A DNA stretch of 64,000 nt from Prorocentrum cordatum (taxonomy: Eukaryota > Sar > Dinophyceae > Prorocentrales > Prorocentraceae), in assembly GCA_963575745.1 (NCBI GenBank), contig CAUYUJ010018649.1, positions 472,123 through 536,122 of the forward strand. The letters run 5' to 3'. Below are positions 62,538 to 64,000 of this stretch, one piece after another. A model generated the notes under the pieces. It searched no databases and had not been told where the DNA came from. It saw nothing but the letters and a program-made list of their open reading frames with translations. The first letter of the stretch is position 1. The number at the start of each line of letters is the position of its first letter. A program made the position numbers and the translations under genes.

Positions 62538-63109
62538 AATCCTCGCCAGTCCTCTGGGTCCTCTTCGCACCCTGGCAGGGCCACCTTGGAGGAGGGCACC
62601 TCCCCGACCCAAAGCAGCGATGCCGCGCAGCGCGGCGGCCTCCGCGCCCCTGGGGGCGACCTGGGTCCCAGGTGCGCCCCCAGGGCCTGTCCAGGGCGCG
62701 TTCCGACCCCAGGGGAAGAGACAAACTGCAGAAACTGTACACTTTCGAAGGTCCGCGCTGACTTCTTGGGTCGATGCTGGCCCCGCCCGGGGGCACCCCC
62801 AGAACGCCACCAGCAAATCCCGCGACATAAATCTAAGAAACGACCCAAATCCCCGAGCCCCTTTCCGAACCCAAAGCGGTCCTCATTTCAGCGTCAGGAG
62901 GAGGAGGAGGAGGAGGAGGCAGAGGAGGTACAGAAGGTTATGTCAGCGTCTTGGCTGTATCTTTGCATCGTTTTATCGCCCTCGAGGCCAGGACCCCAGG
63001 GCGGACCCGGCCGTGTCGACGCGAGTCCCCCCAAGAGGCCCCACGACAGCGAACACGAAGAGTGGGCATCGGCAGCGCTGCCTTCCTTTTTGGAGTCCCG
63101 AAACGGTGT

Positions 63110-63290
63110 GGTGACGGACCGTGCGGTGACCTCGAAATCTCCCAAGACCTCACCGCACGGTCCGTCACCGCACGGTCTTGGGACCCCGGAGGCCCCTGTC
63201 GCCCGAGACGTCCTCGGACAACGACCCGAGTCCCAAATCCGCGCGGTGACCCCGAATCCCCACCGACGCACCGCACGGTGTGGTCACCAC
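63110..63290. repeat. Cluster of ACCGCACGGT inverted and direct repeats
   Basis: 63110-63129 (GGTGACGGACCGTGCGGTGA) is the exact complement of 63150-63169. The word ACCGCACGG appears again at about 63167 and 63270, and GCGGTGACC at 63241. The loop of the main hairpin is 20 nt. Confidence 0.9.
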
Positions 63291-63342
63291 CCCGTTGGGG
63301 GGGCCCCGGACTTCCTCCTCCAGGGCTGCGTGGGGCCCGGGC

Positions 63343-63396
63343 CTTCTTGCCCGACAGCTTCTCGCAGAGCTCGATGAGGGACTGGGACGACCACAC
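63343..63396 (-). CDS. Small exon candidate, 54 bp, unknown gene
   Basis: The minus strand reads VWSSQSLIELCEKLSGKK with G/C-ending codons. AG stands directly upstream (63397-63398) after pyrimidine-rich sequence, and GC directly downstream (a GC 5' splice site is allowed in dinoflagellates). The frame also continues upstream into a hydrophobic stretch (ILVLVFAILNFSFLLVLAG) that may be chance. No homologue was recognised. Confidence 0.3.
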
Positions 63397-63479
63397 CTCG
63401 GCCAGGCGACGGGCAGAGGGGTGCAGTCCAGCCAGTACCAGGAGGAACGAGAAATTAAGAATGGCAAACACGAGCACGA

Positions 63480-63931
63480 GGATCGAGGTGGAGGAGGAGG
63501 AGGAAGACAGAGGAATAGGAAGGGGGAGAGGAGGCGGAGCATGCGACAACAGCCACATCGAGGGCACACCCTGGGGGAGGTCTCGCGCATGCCAAGAATC
63601 GTAGGAACGCCGAAGCCAGCTTAGCACTGCTTGTGGTCGATGTGGCGTCCCGAGACGGCAAAATCGACCACAACCACAACCGAAATGCTCATGTGGAGGT
63701 CGCTTGGTTCTCCCCCGAGGGGCCCTCCCGAAGAATCCATTTAGCTGTGGTCGTGGCTCTTCGCTGTGCCTCCAAGAGCTCTGCCACAAGGGGCCTCCGA
63801 AAGGAACGAAGGCCCGTCTGGGCCTCGGCTGCGCCCCGGTGCACGAAGAACGCCAACGGGAGGCCCACGGAGGCCTCGGGACCTCTCACAGCGGGGTATG
63901 GCGAACCCAAACCCCGACTTTGTGGGACTTT
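63480..63931. other. No recognisable gene
   Basis: A GGAGGAGGAGG run lies at 63490-63510. Frames on both strands overlap and lack motifs. Confidence 0.5.
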
Positions 63932-64000
63932 CTGAAGGGGCCCTGGGACACACACAAGTAAATACACACAAATAACAGGATTCCCTATATTTTCTTATAT
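63932..64000. repeat. Dispersed repeat R-3, copy 5, cut by window edge
   Basis: GGGGCCCTGGGACACACACA then ACAGGATTCCCTATATTTTC matches the family start. The remainder is outside the window. Confidence 0.85.

Noticed and set aside
1-64000. tRNA, rRNA or spliced-leader RNA genes
   Set aside because: No convincing T-arm words, rRNA blocks or spliced-leader sequence were noticed. A covariance-model search would be needed to exclude tRNAs fully.

Overview
The window looks like nuclear DNA of a large-genome eukaryote, most likely a dinoflagellate. This is inference from five things seen in the sequence: generally GC-rich DNA with no intact long gene; retroelement relics whose RT, endonuclease and copia-type motifs read like those of dinoflagellate repeats; degenerate CCAAGA-type minisatellites whose reverse strand reads as Gly-Ala-Ser-Trp-Gly-like peptide; many microsatellites; and dense short inverted-repeat elements. 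No bacterial operon, rRNA, tRNA, spliced-leader gene or telomere was recognised.

Layout. 1-8 kb: a 73-bp satellite at the left edge, foldback elements, two MITE families, and a short exon-like segment at 2.6 kb. About 8.5-14.7 kb: a long decayed LINE (LINE-A) on the minus strand with ORF1-like coiled coil, endonuclease, reverse transcriptase (YIDD box kept) and RNase H remnants. 14.7-22 kb: foldback elements, MITEs, minisatellites and a 102-bp exon candidate. 22.2-27.1 kb: a very large interrupted ACT trinucleotide array. 27.2-29.6 kb: a second LINE relic (LINE-B) of another clade, ending at the array. 30-43 kb: repeats, microsatellites, a second 73-bp satellite array (41.4-41.9 kb) and its shared flank. 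43.4-47.9 kb: an unrecognised, coding-like minus-strand block broken over several frames. 48.9-50.5 kb: a decayed Ty1/copia pol. 51-64 kb: more foldbacks, MITEs and tandem repeats, and a small exon candidate near 63.4 kb.

All retroelement relics, the unknown coding block and the exon-like segments lie on the minus strand. This fits (but does not prove) a minus-strand transcription block with small exons and very long, repeat-filled introns. The window holds at least nine recurrent short repeat families, several with clear target-site duplications and two nested insertions. Three short MITE families give 8-bp or near-8-bp duplications, pointing to hAT-like non-autonomous transposons; no matching transposase was found here. 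I found no coherent new enzymatic system. The best candidates for something undescribed are the 43.4-47.9 kb coding block, the GT/AG-flanked exon at 21.1 kb, the giant ACT array and the mobile satellite-plus-flank unit.
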